DNA of 64,000 nucleotides, from positions 24,960,740 to 25,024,739 of the forward strand of contig CAIIXF020000009.1 in the NCBI GenBank assembly GCA_903813345.2, written 5' to 3'. Origin of the DNA: Owenia fusiformis. Its lineage: Eukaryota; Annelida; Polychaeta; Sabellida; Oweniidae. Below the pieces are notes generated by a model. That model was not told the origin of the DNA. It saw only the letters and a program-made list of their open reading frames with translations, and did not search any database. Positions 13,201-22,012 of this stretch are shown here, one piece after another. How positions within the stretch are numbered: the first letter of the stretch is position 1; each line of letters starts with the position of its first letter. Both the position numbers and the translations under genes were made by a program.

Positions 13201-14744
13201 TAATACTAAAATACGATATGAAAAGCCTTATTTTCATGTCACGATTGGTTTTGAATTTAACAGTTTAATTATTTGAAGGTTGTTCAGATTGAATTTCCAT
13301 GAGTAACTTTTGATTTATTCAATCTACAGGAAAATTCAAGAATTTCGCAAGGGTGGCTTGGTGGGACGAGTTATTTGGCTACCTTATGGGAGTGCTGGTG
13401 TACTTATCATTTATAAAAATGATTCACATATTAAGATTCAACAAAAGGATGTCAATGCTAGCATCCACTTTGAAAGCATCAGCCGGAGATATGGGTGGAT
13501 TCGCATTCATGTTTCTTATTGTCTTCATGGCATACGCTCAGATGGCTTACTTGGTATTTGGAGCAGATATCGTAGACTATAGTTCCTTTATAGGGACGCT
13601 CGAAGCCATGTTCTCCATCTTGCTTGGACACTTTAACTTGGAAGCACTTACGAGGGTCCATATTATCATCGGACCGTTCTTTTTCTTTAGTTTTGTTGCG
13701 TTAATGGTTTTCGTCATGACGAATATTTTTCTTACGATTATTCTCGATGGCTTTAAAATGGTGAAAGAGGACCTCTCTAAACAATCCAACGAGCACGAAA
13801 TCATCGACTTCATATGGAAGCGGTTTACATCTTGGTCTGGTTTGGATTTTGCGAAAATGTTTGGAAAGAAAGTTGCTGTTTATACACTAGATGAAAAGAT
13901 ACGTAAGTGATCAATTAGATACTGTGGAGTATTACAAATGTCAAGATAGGAAACGGTCCGTTGACTAAGAAAAGCCATGAGACATAACTCAACGTTTTAG
14001 CTTGGAAGCTTGGAAGCTTGGAACCGAAACATCCTAATAACGATATAATGTAGCAATAGTTTGATTTATTCTGATTTGAAATTTTCAAGGTTGGGCTTTG
14101 CTTATGTATATAATTTGAAAAATTCAATAATAAATTTGCAATATTCATTTCGACTGATATGTTTTCAGGTAAACATTCCAAACGCTTTGCATATAAAAGC
14201 TTGAAATCCTTCGATGTTTGTCCGTTGTGCCAAATGCACGCTACCGACGACAGCAAATTAGCTGGTAAATGTTGTTCACCTCGCTTTTAATAATGCGTTT
14301 ATCCTCACCTTTTCACGCATCCCCTAGTGTTGCACCAAGCACATATTTACAGAATTTTCTTATTAATATTAGTAGACATTTGCACCATGTAACCGTAGAT
14401 CAGTATGTACCCCCATGTGTATATTGTTGTGTTTATGAAACCTCTTAGATTGATAATAATTGTTGTTGTTTGTTATTTTAGTGGACAATATAAGCAACAT
14501 CTATGATCAAAGAGACCTGAAGACACCGGTTGATAATTTAGACCACCGTTTGATTCATCTTTCCTCGAGAGTCTCTGACTTGTTTGATGAGATGGTTAAG
14601 GACGATGTAATCGTATTCGAGCATGTGATATTGGAGGAGAAGCTACAGCAAATGAAAGTCCAGAAGAGCAAGATGAGCTCGACTAGCATAGGGAGTTGGG
14701 AATCAGTGGATCTTGGCGAGATTCCAACCGATATTTCAGTTTGA
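3443..14744 (+). CDS. polycystin-1-like protein, 3' part (18 exons, 5' incomplete)
   Basis: Exons: 3443-3601, 4494-4760, 5292-5417, 5499-5604, 6028-6209, 6354-6605, 6768-7254, 7339-7520, 7945-8178, 9227-9400, 9548-9708, 9904-11252, 11607-11839, 12030-12192, 12522-13199, 13330-13902, 14169-14264, 14482-14744. Phases agree at every junction and the sum is 5,685 nt (1,894 codons plus stop). Order of parts: REJ-like stalk, GAIN with GPS, first membrane span, PLAT, a long cytosolic loop between spans, extracellular polycystin domain, six-span channel module, coiled-coil tail. Polycystin-1 family members are large surface receptors with a channel-like core that partner with TRPP2-type subunits; the exact subtype (PKD1, PKD1L or PKDREJ) is not resolved. 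The first two exons are least certain: weak acceptors and low similarity. The signal peptide and N-terminal domains are not in the window. Confidence 0.93.
7339..8178 (+). CDS. polycystin-1-like, exons 8-9: GPS cleavage site and first membrane span
   Basis: Exon 8 ends with CHFWDVLDEQWKSDGCQ, and exon 9 continues with TRCLCNHLTSFGADFF. Together they give the complete GPS signature: two Cys pairs, the two Trp, and HL-T. Known GPS proteins cleave themselves between Leu and Thr, which would fall at 7995/7996. A hydrophobic span (VLITILTIFVFYFGVIIW) follows at once and then a basic cytosolic stretch, which is the expected polycystin layout. All residues needed for autoproteolysis look intact. Confidence 0.95.
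8962..9222 (+). repeat. dispersed ~250-bp repeat R1, intronic copy
   Basis: This copy shares ordered blocks with 12205-12460, 34028-34215, 37360-37480, 40045-40290 and 43195-43335 (reverse). The blocks are ATGAATGAAATRTCCCTTG, TCCTGGATTGTGAT, a G-rich stretch, ACTGGTATGCAC, then TTTTGG(C/T)CCTTYCCTTTG. It ends directly at the acceptor of exon 10. No terminal repeats or tRNA boxes are visible, so its class is unknown. A weaker match lies near 8290-8410. Confidence 0.7.
9227..9708 (+). CDS. polycystin-1-like, exons 10-11: PLAT domain
   Basis: Exon 10 starts with WGVSPLADN and continues with YQMTVYTGMRSGAGTKSN and VLSGDKTDSGIRE. Exon 11 has FLRGSINNFLMSVPGPLG and LRIWHDNSGKG, ending in KDLQTGE. 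These are hallmark blocks of the polycystin PLAT/LH2 domain, a cytosolic beta sandwich that binds lipid or protein partners. The donor of exon 10 (GTTAAC) is weak but phases fit. The acceptor of exon 10 lies at the edge of a dispersed repeat copy (8962-9222). Confidence 0.93.
9904..11252 (+). CDS. polycystin-1-like, exon 12: membrane spans and long cytosolic loop
   Basis: At 1,349 bp this exon is more than twice the size of all but one of the others. It completes the PLAT domain (RWLAVEEDDGLIDRLVPVAG), then encodes the FTRVQRSSCILSLIFTTMVA span and a second span ending in IDQLFRRSKRR. A loop of about 200 residues rich in Ser, Asp and Thr follows, without any fold I recognise. Two further spans come near WCAYIAWLLVFLSTGSSAFF and IIILAIIVALIFKK, then an acidic run. 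The Ser-rich loop is a likely phosphorylation or partner-binding region (inference). Confidence 0.93.
11607..13902 (+). CDS. polycystin-1-like, exons 13-16: channel module
   Basis: Exon 13 carries the S1-like span (EITLYFIFTGLLVYVAHSNRD). Exon 14 carries the polycystin signature YRVGPPRIRQLRV. Exon 15 continues the extracellular polycystin domain (NDASKTQWIDEYTR, VEFTIYNANVNLFSV), then two spans. Exon 16 carries the last three spans and the pore region, including LRFNKRMSMLASTLK, typical of the S4 end in TRPP channels. The position matching the LGD selectivity filter of PKD2 channels reads LGH (in FSILLGHFN), so the acidic filter residue is absent, as is common in polycystin-1 subunits. Two ~250-bp dispersed repeat copies sit in introns of this gene. 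Confidence 0.94.
12205..12460 (+). repeat. dispersed ~250-bp repeat R1, second intronic copy
   Basis: The copy starts with ATGAATGAAATGTCCCTTGG within about 15 bp of the exon 14 donor and runs to TTTTGGTCCTTTCCCTTTGG. It is closer to the 40045-40290 copy than to the one in the previous intron. The open frame across it is not coding. Confidence 0.7.
14169..14744 (+). CDS. polycystin-1-like, exons 17-18: cytosolic tail with coiled coil
   Basis: Exon 17 is short (96 bp) and contains a CPLC pair. Exon 18 encodes a heptad-like segment (DNLDHRLIHLSSRVSDLFDE, then VILEEKLQQMK) and ends in a Ser-rich and acidic tail with a TGA stop at 14742-14744. C-terminal coiled coils mediate subunit pairing in polycystins. 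Splice phases (1 into 1) agree. Confidence 0.88.
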
Positions 14745-15640
14745 TCATGAAAAACAATGGCGATACCCAAACTGTTAATTCGAGATGACCATGCTTACAA
14801 TTTGTTAGCAAGACTGGTTTACAATGTAGAGACAAATTCAAATCATACCAATTAGTCAAATTAATTTTGTTGCACCCTGTAACTATGTGCATGAGAAAAC
14901 GTTACGACAAATTATATTTTTTGAACCACGTAGAGGAAACAAACACGGATATCCTCTATTCCATATCAGTCTATAAATAAAACTACAAAAATAAAAGGAA
15001 ACAACCAGAGTAATCTTAGATAATGGGTCTGTCTTTCCTTTTACCGCTATCGCTTCCTTATACCCTGGTATTCTATTGGTGGGGGAAGCGATGTCAATTG
15101 AAATTATCATGTTACTTTTCAACTGCCTTTACTAGACTTCAGTCTAGTACGATGTAAGAACTACTTATAAAGTAAAACTAATTACGGTCGAGCACTTGAC
15201 TTATATGACCACGTATATTTCATTAAATAAAAGTAAATTTTGAATTTGCAAGACTGCTTCTTCCTTGTTCGCCTCATCCCAATGACACACGAATGGAGTT
15301 GGACTTGGTATACTGTTTAAATACCAGTGTCTTTTATCATTTTGCACCATAAATTGACATTTTTGGTAACATTTTTAACAAGTCATTATTCGGCTCATTA
15401 TTAGATCAATTTTATTCAAACCAATTTATAATGATGAGGAAGTGACTAGGAAAATGATAAAAAGATGATTAACTTTACATGGTACTTGAAAGTAACATAA
15501 AGCGAAGAGATGATGATAAACAAAGATAAACTTAAACAAAAACTAAAATCCCACAACACCGTTACAAAGTGGTCGTTCTATCAAATTTTTCAATCAAATG
15601 CGGGATATTTTTCAAAGTGAAATAAAGCACAGAATAAGGA
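14745..15640. other. spacer between the polycystin and the orphan membrane gene
   Basis: About 0.9 kb of AT-rich sequence holding the polycystin 3' UTR with AATAAA at 14976-14981 and another at 15226-15231. No exon is visible. Any promoter of the gene at 15641 should lie here, but I see no convincing core element. Confidence 0.5.
14976..14981 (+). promoter_or_regulatory. poly(A) signal of the polycystin gene
   Basis: AATAAA about 230 bp after the stop codon. A second AATAAA at 15226-15231 is an alternative. Confidence 0.5.
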
Positions 15641-17968
15641 ATGCCTCAATTCTTAAGATCTGTGATGGACGTCGTTCTGATAACAATCATTGTAAGTGGA
15701 ATAAATGCTGATCTTTCGGTTATTCAAAATGGTGATGCTACCAGCGTTAGTAAAAGATGGACATACAATCGCTTGACCAAAACAACAACAGGAAAGTGCA
15801 GTTTCAAAATTTCTCATGATTCTGCAAAAGAATTTCTACGATTAGTGAATGTGAAAAATATTAACTTCATGTATGTAAAGTTGAATTTTTCTCAAGCACC
15901 ATCGATTCCTAGGAACCACTCATTCTTGTTTCCAGATTATTTCCTTACATGGACTTTCAAAGGGGAAGAAGGAGCAGGGTATCCCATGCTATTCTATCCA
16001 TATGACTTTGATGTTTTATCACTTGGATTTCTTTCTTGGTATACGTATGACTATCTCGATGTTAATGTTGATGTGAGTCCAAATGGCTGTGAAGCTGTTT
16101 GGGGAGCGCCAAACACAATGGAAGATGTATTGGTAATGCTACGCAATTTAACAAATGCTACAATGCATACCGAAACAACATTATGGTGCTACGAGGTTAA
16201 ATTCAAGTTGTCGAAACTATGGAACTTCATTGTACATGTTGCGGGTGTTAATAGAGATTCAACAGGGTTTGTGTGTAGTGGACCAGAAAATCCATTTAAA
16301 TTTAGCGAAACATATCGACAAACCCGTTGGTTAACATTCGTTCAAGTGTGTGGGGGTCTCCTATTGTGTTATAGCCCAATGTTGCTGTATTTGTTAGACG
16401 ATGGGTCAGATAAAAGAACTGAACAGATCAAAACTCATAAGTGGGTTAACAGCATACGTAGAGATTATGACGATTTAGCTGTAAATGATAAACAAGGGGA
16501 TGATCACGAGCCTATACTATTTCTCGGAGATGAGCCACCAATTTCATTCATCAGCGTCTTGAAATCCTTCTTTTGTAAATGTTCATCAATCAAGTCATAT
16601 TGTATGGTACCATTGTCAAAAATCTTCATCGTGATTGTCATAGCACCTGTTTTTATTTACATCAAAATGATTGTTTACTTCAGATATAAATATAGAGGTC
16701 TACGTCAACGCATCGAACAAGATATTCCAGTAGGATTTAATGCAATGCCTTTTGGATTTCAGGCAAGTAATCGTAACTGGATGTACTTTCTAGGAGGTCC
16801 CTATGTTATATACACATTATTTTTTATACTGGCTGTTATAGTTATATGCATTCCGAGTGACATTTCATCGTTGCTTTGTTCACAGTTGTGCGATACTAAC
16901 GAATCAAAGTTACTACAATCCCTCAACCATGTCACCATTGAAGAATTAGGAGGTGTTGAGTTCACTTCACTGGACGTCGGATGGTCCACGTTTACAACAG
17001 CAATGAGAGCGAGACTTTACATGTTAATCAATCCGAAATTCTGGGAACTTTTCCTGGACACATGGATTCTGAGATTGCGTGGTTTGGTCAGACGCAAGCC
17101 AAAGTGCTTCCCAAAATGTGTATTTTTCATAATGCTATTTCCTCTTTTTCTCGTCACTGTCATTGCTGTCATCTTCGATCTGGGTGCATGTATCATAGTA
17201 TATGGTGTCCCAATTTTGTTCTTAACGAAGTGTTTGTTTGCTAATTACATTAAATATTGCGTGGATAGGTTTATTTGGAAACGAGTTAATAAGCAAAAAG
17301 TTTTCTCCAATTGCATTTTGGTTTGGACCTCGAAGATACTTATTTTCCTTGTCCTCTCTTATATTCTATTTTGCTACTACACAATATATACTCATTCCAT
17401 GACTTATATCTACCAGACAATTTCATTTACCTTTATAGGGATTGTTGCCTTTCCATCTGAATCTATCACTTACATTATCATGTTCACAGCCATTTTCCTG
17501 TATGTTTTGAAGGTGATCAAGCATATCAATGCTGGTTATATCGATCTTTTATACCAAACCATACACATATCGGAGAATATTCAAGAATCAAAGCAGGCCG
17601 ATACCACTGTGGTATATATCGTACATTGTGAGAATATTCCCGGGGTGTATCGGCACGTTTTTGATCATCTAGTTGAGAAGTATCGTCCTCTTCGAGTTCA
17701 ACTCTTTCTCTGTTGCGTGTACCTCACAATCATCGCATCATTTTTATATTCAAGTATATCAGTGGTTCAGGCTTATAATAGACAAGCTCAGATGTCCACG
17801 ATTGTACAAGCTCTCGCAGCTGTCCTAGCAGGTATCCTACCCCAATTAATAGAGTTTTTCTGGACGTCTGCCATCCACACAGCTAGGGTTGAGCGATTTA
17901 AACGGGCTCTGGAACAAAGTATAATGGAATATTGGCAGAAAAGAGATATGGCTGTATCTCTAAATTGA
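15641..17968 (+). CDS. intronless multi-pass membrane protein of unknown family (775 aa)
   Basis: One uninterrupted frame of 775 codons on the same strand as the polycystin. I do not recognise the family. Residues 8-23 form a signal peptide (VMDVVLITIIVSGINA). An ectodomain follows to about residue 230, with N-x-S/T sites at 82, 92, 169 and 172 and conserved-looking Cys at 53, 150, 183 and 212. Hydrophobic spans lie near 231-252, 326-347, 379-403, 494-512, 514-533, 563-585, 588-626 (possibly two) and 686-710, 718-742. The loop at 253-310 is charged. A start at codon 9 (15665) would also leave a signal peptide. Absence of introns next to an 18-exon gene suggests origin by retroposition or an intronless lineage family. 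No enzyme or channel motif is evident. An AATAAA follows 6 bp after the stop. Confidence 0.88.
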   Translation: MPQFLRSVMDVVLITIIVSGINADLSVIQNGDATSVSKRWTYNRLTKTTTGKCSFKISHDSAKEFLRLVNVKNINFMYVKLNFSQAPSIPRNHSFLFPDYFLTWTFKGEEGAGYPMLFYPYDFDVLSLGFLSWYTYDYLDVNVDVSPNGCEAVWGAPNTMEDVLVMLRNLTNATMHTETTLWCYEVKFKLSKLWNFIVHVAGVNRDSTGFVCSGPENPFKFSETYRQTRWLTFVQVCGGLLLCYSPMLLYLLDDGSDKRTEQIKTHKWVNSIRRDYDDLAVNDKQGDDHEPILFLGDEPPISFISVLKSFFCKCSSIKSYCMVPLSKIFIVIVIAPVFIYIKMIVYFRYKYRGLRQRIEQDIPVGFNAMPFGFQASNRNWMYFLGGPYVIYTLFFILAVIVICIPSDISSLLCSQLCDTNESKLLQSLNHVTIEELGGVEFTSLDVGWSTFTTAMRARLYMLINPKFWELFLDTWILRLRGLVRRKPKCFPKCVFFIMLFPLFLVTVIAVIFDLGACIIVYGVPILFLTKCLFANYIKYCVDRFIWKRVNKQKVFSNCILVWTSKILIFLVLSYILFCYYTIYTHSMTYIYQTISFTFIGIVAFPSESITYIIMFTAIFLYVLKVIKHINAGYIDLLYQTIHISENIQESKQADTTVVYIVHCENIPGVYRHVFDHLVEKYRPLRVQLFLCCVYLTIIASFLYSSISVVQAYNRQAQMSTIVQALAAVLAGILPQLIEFFWTSAIHTARVERFKRALEQSIMEYWQKRDMAVSLN

Positions 17969-17973
17969 TATGT

Positions 17974-17979
17974 AATAAA
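17974..17979 (+). promoter_or_regulatory. poly(A) signal of the 775-aa gene
   Basis: AATAAA begins 6 bp after the stop codon, an unusually short distance. If used, the 3' UTR would be only about 20-40 nt. Confidence 0.45.
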
Positions 17980-18498
17980 CTGGACAAACTGTATATCATA
18001 ATTGCATAAACTAAAATTTACATTATACAGTAAATCGAAATCAAAATTGCCTACATTTTATTCAAAAGATAAGAGTAAAACGATTCCCGTTGACACCAAC
18101 TTGAAATTTTCCCGCTCTAAATACGAAACTCTAAAGCTGAATGGGTATCCGGAGTAGTGCTTGTTTTGTATGCGCGCTATCACATTACTATCTTGATGTA
18201 TATACTCCGTTCACGGTTACGTTGTGAAAAATATTAATATTGCAAGCTTAAACTCTCTAATATTCAAACTAATCGTGACCAAACATCTATCATTTAAAAT
18301 TCAGACATGTATCTTTTTTTGTTTTCTGGTAAATGTTTAAAGGACAACTGAAATAGCTTTTCTCAACTTGCAGCTACAAAAATGCGGTTTTCTCCATTGT
18401 AAGCCCACCGTAGAGTTCTTGCGATAGCCATTATAAAATAAATGTTAGATAACTGCTAACGATCATAGATAACGAAATAAAACTAACCGATAAATCAA

Positions 18499-18700
18499 AT
18501 TGGCCCCCACGTGATTAGTAACGTCATATACAAAATATAGTTTTGGTTTATTGGTTCCATAGTAATCACAATGTCACGGCAACCATAGCATTGTTGTGTA
18601 AACAAATAACAAAACATTTTGACATTATGACGTCATGATCTAATGGACCAAAATGGGCCACGTGGGGGCCAGTGAGAGATCACGTGGGGGCCAATAACGT
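18499..18700. repeat. inverted CACGTGGGGGCC modules with CRE palindrome
   Basis: GGCCCCCACGTG at 18502-18513 is the reverse complement of CACGTGGGGGCC at 18659-18670 and 18681-18692. The neighbouring TAACGTCA block occurs after the first and last modules in the same orientation, so the modules were flipped relative to it. ATGACGTCAT at 18627-18636 is a perfect CRE-type palindrome, and CACGTG is an E-box core. It could be a small inverted-repeat element or a regulatory cluster. Confidence 0.5.
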
Positions 18701-19430
18701 CACAACCAATTCGAATAATGCTTATTAAGCAGCTATAACGATCGTTAGAGTGAAATAGTTTTCACACTACTGATGAGAAAACATGTCCAAATACATCTAT
18801 CAAAAAATTATATTGATTCCTTTAGGTTAAAAATACCATTTCATATCTGCTTTAAATGAAGATAATAATAAACTCATGAAACAGTAAGTTGTAAACTTTC
18901 CGCTTATGATTTATAATAGAATTGTTAAAATAAAATGTAATCATTGATTTGCATCGCACTTGTCGTACTTATATTTCTTAACGATGATACCATGGTTCAC
19001 TCTGGCATACGGTGCATCTTTTGAAAAAAATAATGAATCGTTTTCTAATAGATGTCAATATGTGTAATACAGCTCGTGTATAATGGTAGAAAAGGGTATT
19101 CCACTGCCGCCGTTAAGCTGTTGATACGTGAACATGAAGTTAAACGGAAACCACTATAAATTATGAAATGTAGCTTGTAGGTAGGACAAGGGGGAACATG
19201 GAGATAAACATGGATAAGCATAATCACTTACAATGAAACAAACTGCAACATCCAGGCAAATCCCCCCTCCCCTCCCTCAGTCAAACAAATGTTATCACAA
19301 TTTAAATCCATAAGTCATGCCGATATCATAACACAATTTATTTTTGTATATTTAAGGATTTGACCGAACAACAATGTGAATAGTATTTTTAGTGTTATTT
19401 TCGGTTTTGATTTCGATTTTCCAAAAAAGC
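18701..19430. other. no gene seen
   Basis: AT-rich sequence with a pyrimidine-rich run near 19263-19280 (CCCCCCTCCCCTCCCTC). No exon, terminal repeat or recognisable element end. Confidence 0.45.
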
Positions 19431-19434
19431 ATTC

Positions 19435-20520
19435 ACCAACATGCGAACAGTGATCATGTCTGCCCGCTACCTCATAATCGCCGCTCGCATATTTGTTCAT
19501 AATTTGTAACGTTCGCGTAATGACTGTAAACGACAATGGAGAAAACACAGATAATCGGGATCTGTTTGATGGTTTAAAAAAGGGAAGGAGCATCCACGTA
19601 ATCAATCAAAAATTCGAGAAAATAAATGTGGGAATATTTTAGAGAACATGAAAATCCACCAAGAAAACAAAACTGGACATGAATATTCTAAAAATTTCCA
19701 CGATTGAACAATGTGAACCAGATGACCAAGATTGGTATGGGATAAACATATTATCCTATAGTCGATTCAGGATATTGGGATTATCCCTTGGCCAATATAA
19801 TATATAATATAATCCCAATATCCTGAACCTCATATAGGATAATCTCTTCGTATCCCTCTGTATATACCCCATATCCGAAACCTCCAGTTCATATCCTTTA
19901 TTTACATGCCTGTTTTATGTACCTCAATCACGTCCAAATATGGGATAAAAACGTTTATCCCATGCTTGGACGTGTTACAGGTACATAAAGCAGGTTTGTA
20001 AAAACCTATAGTTTCATCAGCGGGCAAATATAGCTTAAAGGCCCGCTCCGAGCGGGCAGATATAGTATATCTGCCCGCTACGTGATAATCGCAGCTCGCA
20101 TATTGGTTAATTTTTTGTAACGTTCGCATAATAACTGTAAACGACAATGGAGAAAAACGTATGCAATCTGTTTGATGGTTTAAACATGTTAAAAAAGCGA
20201 AGGAGCATCTGGTTGATCAAAAATTCCAGAAAATAAATGTGGGAATATCCGAAAGAACAGATAAATTCTAAAATATTTCCACGGTTGAACTGTGGCCAAT
20301 TGAACAAGGTGAACCAGATGACCAAGAATGGTATGGGATAAACAGATCATCCGATAGTCGGTTCAGGATATTGGGATTATCCCTTGGCCAATATAATATA
20401 TCTACCCTTGGGACCTACAGCCCTCGGGCATATTATATTATATTTTTCTCGGGATAATTCCAATATCCTGAATAATCTGGATAATCTCTATTTATTTCAT
20501 AGCATGATGTACCTAGATCG
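19435..20520 (+). repeat. nested-palindrome repeat family, two tandem copies
   Basis: Two copies of a ~400-600 bp unit lie head to tail, at about 19460-19870 and 20050-20510. Each contains TCTGCCCGCTAC, a block with CGACAATGGAGAAAA, a block with ACCAGATGACCAAGA, and ends in nested hairpins around CAGGATATTGGGATTATCCC. Between them, 19908-19997 is a separate 90-bp palindrome whose stems contain ACGTCCAA and TATGGGATAAA. Further copies lie at 37690-38250 (reverse) and 39295-39650. Minus-strand open frames across it are repeat-derived. Confidence 0.75.
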
Positions 20521-21005
20521 TCCTCAGGATGGTTTCGATTACTCAATTAAGATTAATAGTGCTTAAGTAACATTTGGGTTTTTCTCATTTCCCCGACATT
20601 ACAAATTGAGATATTAGTAGTATAATAAGATCTGTATTAATGATATAATATACGGAAATTGTTGTTCCATTCTGTCAGTATTATCTCGCTGAATTGATTG
20701 ATAGACCATTCTGTAAAAATCACTGGATTATGATGCACTTTCTTTTAACAGGGGTTGCTGGTTGAATGAGCTGAATACTAGTATCGTTGATGTTACATGA
20801 ATACATTAACGGTTGCAGACATGAGGATATTTATCAACATTGACTTAGGATGTGATATATTTGCAAAACGTGTTATTTATTTGACAACTATAGAACCATA
20901 TTTTAAGAAGGAAGGGGACGCTTCTTTCAATTTATCAAATGGATTTCCTCAAGCGTAAATCTATTTAGGATTTATTTCATTGATATATTTCTCATCCATT
21001 CATTG
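20521..21005. other. no gene seen
   Basis: AT-rich sequence without recognisable coding or repeat structure. Confidence 0.4.
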
Positions 21006-21009
21006 ATGT

Positions 21010-21215
21010 CAGGATTTCAGAATTCGAATTCAATCAGCAAGAATTTTGTTCACTTCAGAATTTGAGTCACGAGTTTTGGTCTTATTTCCAATATTGGTTC
21101 GAATCTTATACTTTTGATTTTGAAGTTAGCGTCAGCTATAACGCCAGAAAATAACGGCATTCTGACGTCTTCATTGTGGGAAAATATCGAGTTGCGCCCC
21201 TGGGAGCCGATCTCC
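21010..21215 (-). repeat. diverged copy of the 32.5-kb inverted-repeat element
   Basis: The segment matches, in reverse complement, the interior and one end of the element at 32490-32813. Shared blocks are GAATTCGAATT, GTTTTGGTCTTATTTCC, TTGGTTCGAATC, AAATATCGAGTT and CTGGGAGCC. The other end is not recognisable. Confidence 0.6.
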
Positions 21216-21309
21216 TTATTTCCTTTATTGTCCTATGGATCTATCACATGAATACCCAATGCCAACTCTGAATTTTGGGAAGTCTCCCCTCTTTCCCTAA
21301 GGTGACACA

Positions 21310-22012
21310 TCATACAGGGTGGTCCAAAAAATGGGACACTCGTATTTCAAAAATAAATATTCATTTTCTTCATGAAAACATGTCATGTTATATACCAGTG
21401 GATAGGAAATTTACTTATCTTTAATTTGGTATATCATAAGGTCAAATTTATTATGATGTCCGTCAACCAGCGTCCATAATATAAATGACGTCATTTTCGT
21501 TTCAAAACAGGTTTCCAAAACTTGCAAGAATCAAGTTTTTTTGTCAACTTGATTTACATAAACAGACACTCAATATGTCTACCATTTTGATCAATTGTAG
21601 CCCTCAATTTTGGCCTAAACTGGTCACAAGCATCATTGATATGTTTTTGAGATGTAATGAATTTCACTTCTCAATAATTCTGTCCTTAAGGGACTGAATA
21701 GATGTAAAGGATTTATAGTACACCAATTCTGTTAGTTCTCACCATAAGTGGTAGTCGCAGACGTTGGGTGATCGGGTGATCTGAGGGAGACAGTGATTAA
21801 GGGGGATGATTCTAGATACGTTTTCCTTTAAACATTTGACACTCTTGTGGGATCTATTGCTTGGAGCCCCATCTTGTTAGAAAATGTAATGGTTCGAAAA
21901 TGAGCTCATATCATGATGGTCCAAAAAACAACATAATTTGATCATCCGATGTCAACATCTGAAACTATCATGTGTTTGGAGAACGAACAGAATTGGTTTA
22001 CCATGAACCCAT
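21310..22012 (-). pseudogene. mariner-type transposase, broken 3' half
   Basis: Read on the minus strand, the segment 21960-21720 carries the mariner/Tc1 block QQDGAPS and, after frame breaks, a C(D)YHLW segment like the SPDLNxCDxxLW region of DDE/D transposases. 21720-21510 carries the C-terminal tail. It ends at 21310-21340 with a terminal-repeat-like CAGGGTGGTCCAAAAAA. Stops and frameshifts show it is dead. The N-terminal DNA-binding half is missing, cut off at a GTGGCGTAGG junction at about 22013. Confidence 0.7.
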
